A stretch of 40,188 bases of DNA from an uncultured Pelagibacteraceae bacterium. GTDB taxonomy: Bacteria > Pseudomonadota > Alphaproteobacteria > Pelagibacterales > Pelagibacteraceae. The position numbers and the translations under genes are program-made. This document shows positions 38,757-40,188 of this stretch, piece after piece. The stretch is taken from assembly GCA_902587735.1 (NCBI GenBank), contig CACIML010000006.1, forward strand, positions 1 to 40,188, read 5' to 3'. Every line of letters begins with the position of its first letter. Position 1 is the first letter of the stretch. The notes beneath the pieces were generated by a model. It ran no database searches. It was not told where the DNA came from and saw only the letters and a list, made by a program, of their open reading frames with translations.

Positions 38757-39548
38757 CTATTCGCCTATATTTATTAAAGTTCCTTTTTTACGTGCTTGCC
38801 CGAAGGAGTAGTAAAACAACGATATTGCTAACAACAAGTAAATAGCATTAAAATAAAATGCATTTATTATATTTTCATAATTTACAGTCTGATCAATCAG
38901 GATACTTCTAGCTTCTTCAAAAATATATACAAGCGGAAGTGAGTAAGCTATTTTTTGGAAAAATTCGGGTAAAATTTCTACTGGATAGTAAATACAACCA
39001 AAAGGAGCCAGTAGAAACATAGTTGACCAAGCAATATTCTCAAACGAAGGACCAAATCTTAATAATCCTGCTGAAACAAATATTCCAAGTGTAATTCCAA
39101 ATATGTATAAACTTAAAAAAAGCAAAAACAAATGCACACCAAGATCTAGTAAAGATATTCCAAAAAGAGGTGAGGTGAGTAAAATTGCTGGAATGAGTCC
39201 AATTAAAGCTCTGATTAAAGCTGTAAGAACTAAAGAGATAATTATTTCACCTATTTTAATTGGTGCAATGAATAAATTTGTAAAGTTTCTACTCCAAATT
39301 TCCTCTAAAAATAACATATTAAAACCAATGCTTGTTCTAAAAAGAAAATCATAAAGAATGGCACATGTTAGAATTACACCAACTGCATTATTGTAATATG
39401 TGCTATGAGATGCAAAAAAATTTGATATAAATCCCCACAAAGTTATCTGAATTGATGGCCAGTAAATTAAATCTAAAATTCTTGGAAATGATCTGGTAAT
39501 TAAATAAAAATGCCTTAAAAAAAGACCATAAATTCTAATAAAGTTCAT
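38757..39548 (-). CDS. ABC-2 type transporter permease
   Basis: Multiple TM segments; RSFPRILDLIYWPSIQITLWGFISNFF, TSIGFNMLFLEEIWSRNFTNLFIAPI, APFGCIYYPVEILPEFFQKIAYSLPLVYIFEEARSIL; overlaps the ATPase gene. Confidence 0.9.
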   Translation of the reverse strand: MNFIRIYGLFLRHFYLITRSFPRILDLIYWPSIQITLWGFISNFFASHSTYYNNAVGVILTCAILYDFLFRTSIGFNMLFLEEIWSRNFTNLFIAPIKIGEIIISLVLTALIRALIGLIPAILLTSPLFGISLLDLGVHLFLLFLSLYIFGITLGIFVSAGLLRFGPSFENIAWSTMFLLAPFGCIYYPVEILPEFFQKIAYSLPLVYIFEEARSILIDQTVNYENIINAFYFNAIYLLLAISLFYYSFGQARKKGTLINIGE

Positions 39549-40188
39549 TACTGCTCCTTGAAAGTTTTAAAAAAACTTCCTCTAAGTTTTTTCTACCATG
39601 CTTTTTAATCAATTCTTCCGGATGGCCTTTGTCAATAATAATACCATCTTTCATCATTAGTACTGTTTTACATAATCTTGTTACTTCGGACATATTATGT
39701 GATGCCAATAAAATTGATATTTTTTTTTCTTTTTTGTAACTTTCCAAAAAGCTTCTAACAAAGTCTCCAATTTCTGGATCAAGTGAAGCTGTGGGTTCAT
39801 CTAAAAATAAAACAGTAGGATTATTTATCAAAGCCTTAGCCAAACTAGCTCTATTTTTTTGTCCTGAAGAAAGTTCTCCTGTTACTCTATTTAATAAATC
39901 TTCTAACCTTAGTTTTTCAACGAGGTATTCAATTCTACTTTTTATATCCAAAACATTATATAATCTGCAGTATACAATTAAGTTTTGTCTTACTGTAAGC
40001 TTTTTTGGAAGTTCAATATAAGGTGAGATAAAATTTATTTTTTGAAGAGTTTCTATTCTATTTTCTTCAATTTTTTTCCCATCTATCAATATTTCTCCAT
40101 TTGAAGGTTTTAGCAAACCAAGCATCATTCCTATGGTTGTTGTTTTTCCTGAACCATTAGGACCAAGTAGCCCTAAGATTTCATTTTC
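39535..40188 (-). CDS. ABC transporter ATP-binding protein, 5'-truncated by window end
   Basis: Reading from 40188: ENEILGLLGPNGSGKTTTIGMMLGLL (Walker A, outside the tabulated ORF), GELSSGQKNRASLAKAL, VLFLDEPTASLDPE. Confidence 0.93.
   Translation of the reverse strand, partial: ENEILGLLGPNGSGKTTTIGMMLGLLKPSNGEILIDGKKIEENRIETLQKINFISPYIELPKKLTVRQNLIVYCRLYNVLDIKSRIEYLVEKLRLEDLLNRVTGELSSGQKNRASLAKALINNPTVLFLDEPTASLDPEIGDFVRSFLESYKKEKKISILLASHNMSEVTRLCKTVLMMKDGIIIDKGHPEELIKKHGRKNLEEVFLKLSRSSNELY

Noticed and set aside
38705-38757. Functional tRNA-Phe or tRNA-Glu
   Set aside because: Only two arm-like hairpins; no acceptor stem, no GTTCRA T-arm, no CCA, variable loop too short.

Overview
AT-rich, gene-dense bacterial window. 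Gene content and order look like an alphaproteobacterium of the SAR11/Pelagibacter type (inference from gene order and composition; no search was run). Positions 1-4545 hold surface-polysaccharide genes: a partial SDR, gmd, an fcl-like gene, a ColD-like PLP dehydratase and a GT2. They are followed by a 5S rRNA with no 23S beside it, which matches the known SAR11 layout where hypervariable region 2 separates 23S from 5S. The rest is mostly core genome: rpmJ, pntAA/AB/B, transaldolase, initiator tRNA-Met, rpsU, trcR/DUF1013, rpmE, a long minus-strand operon (tkt-gap-pgk-fba-thiE-efp-suhB), zapA, fthC, ymdB-like, yebC, ruvC-like, tolQRAB-pal-cpoB, tilS, ftsH, folP, glmM, thiD, purA, rpoH, rluD and tRNA-Arg. 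The right end has a divergent pair of coiled-coil exported proteins, one with 54-nt tandem repeats and a trypsin-like domain, and an ABC-2 transporter cut by the window edge. I found no CRISPR array, transposase or convincing new defence system. The best leads are: a Lys-to-His dehydratase next to gmd/fcl (3,6-dideoxyhexose pathway); an apparent AUU start for rpsU; an atypical initiator tRNA anticodon stem; a yebC-ruvC-tol block lacking ruvA/ruvB/ybgC; a stand-alone 5S reading into rpmJ; and the repeat-bearing protease locus.
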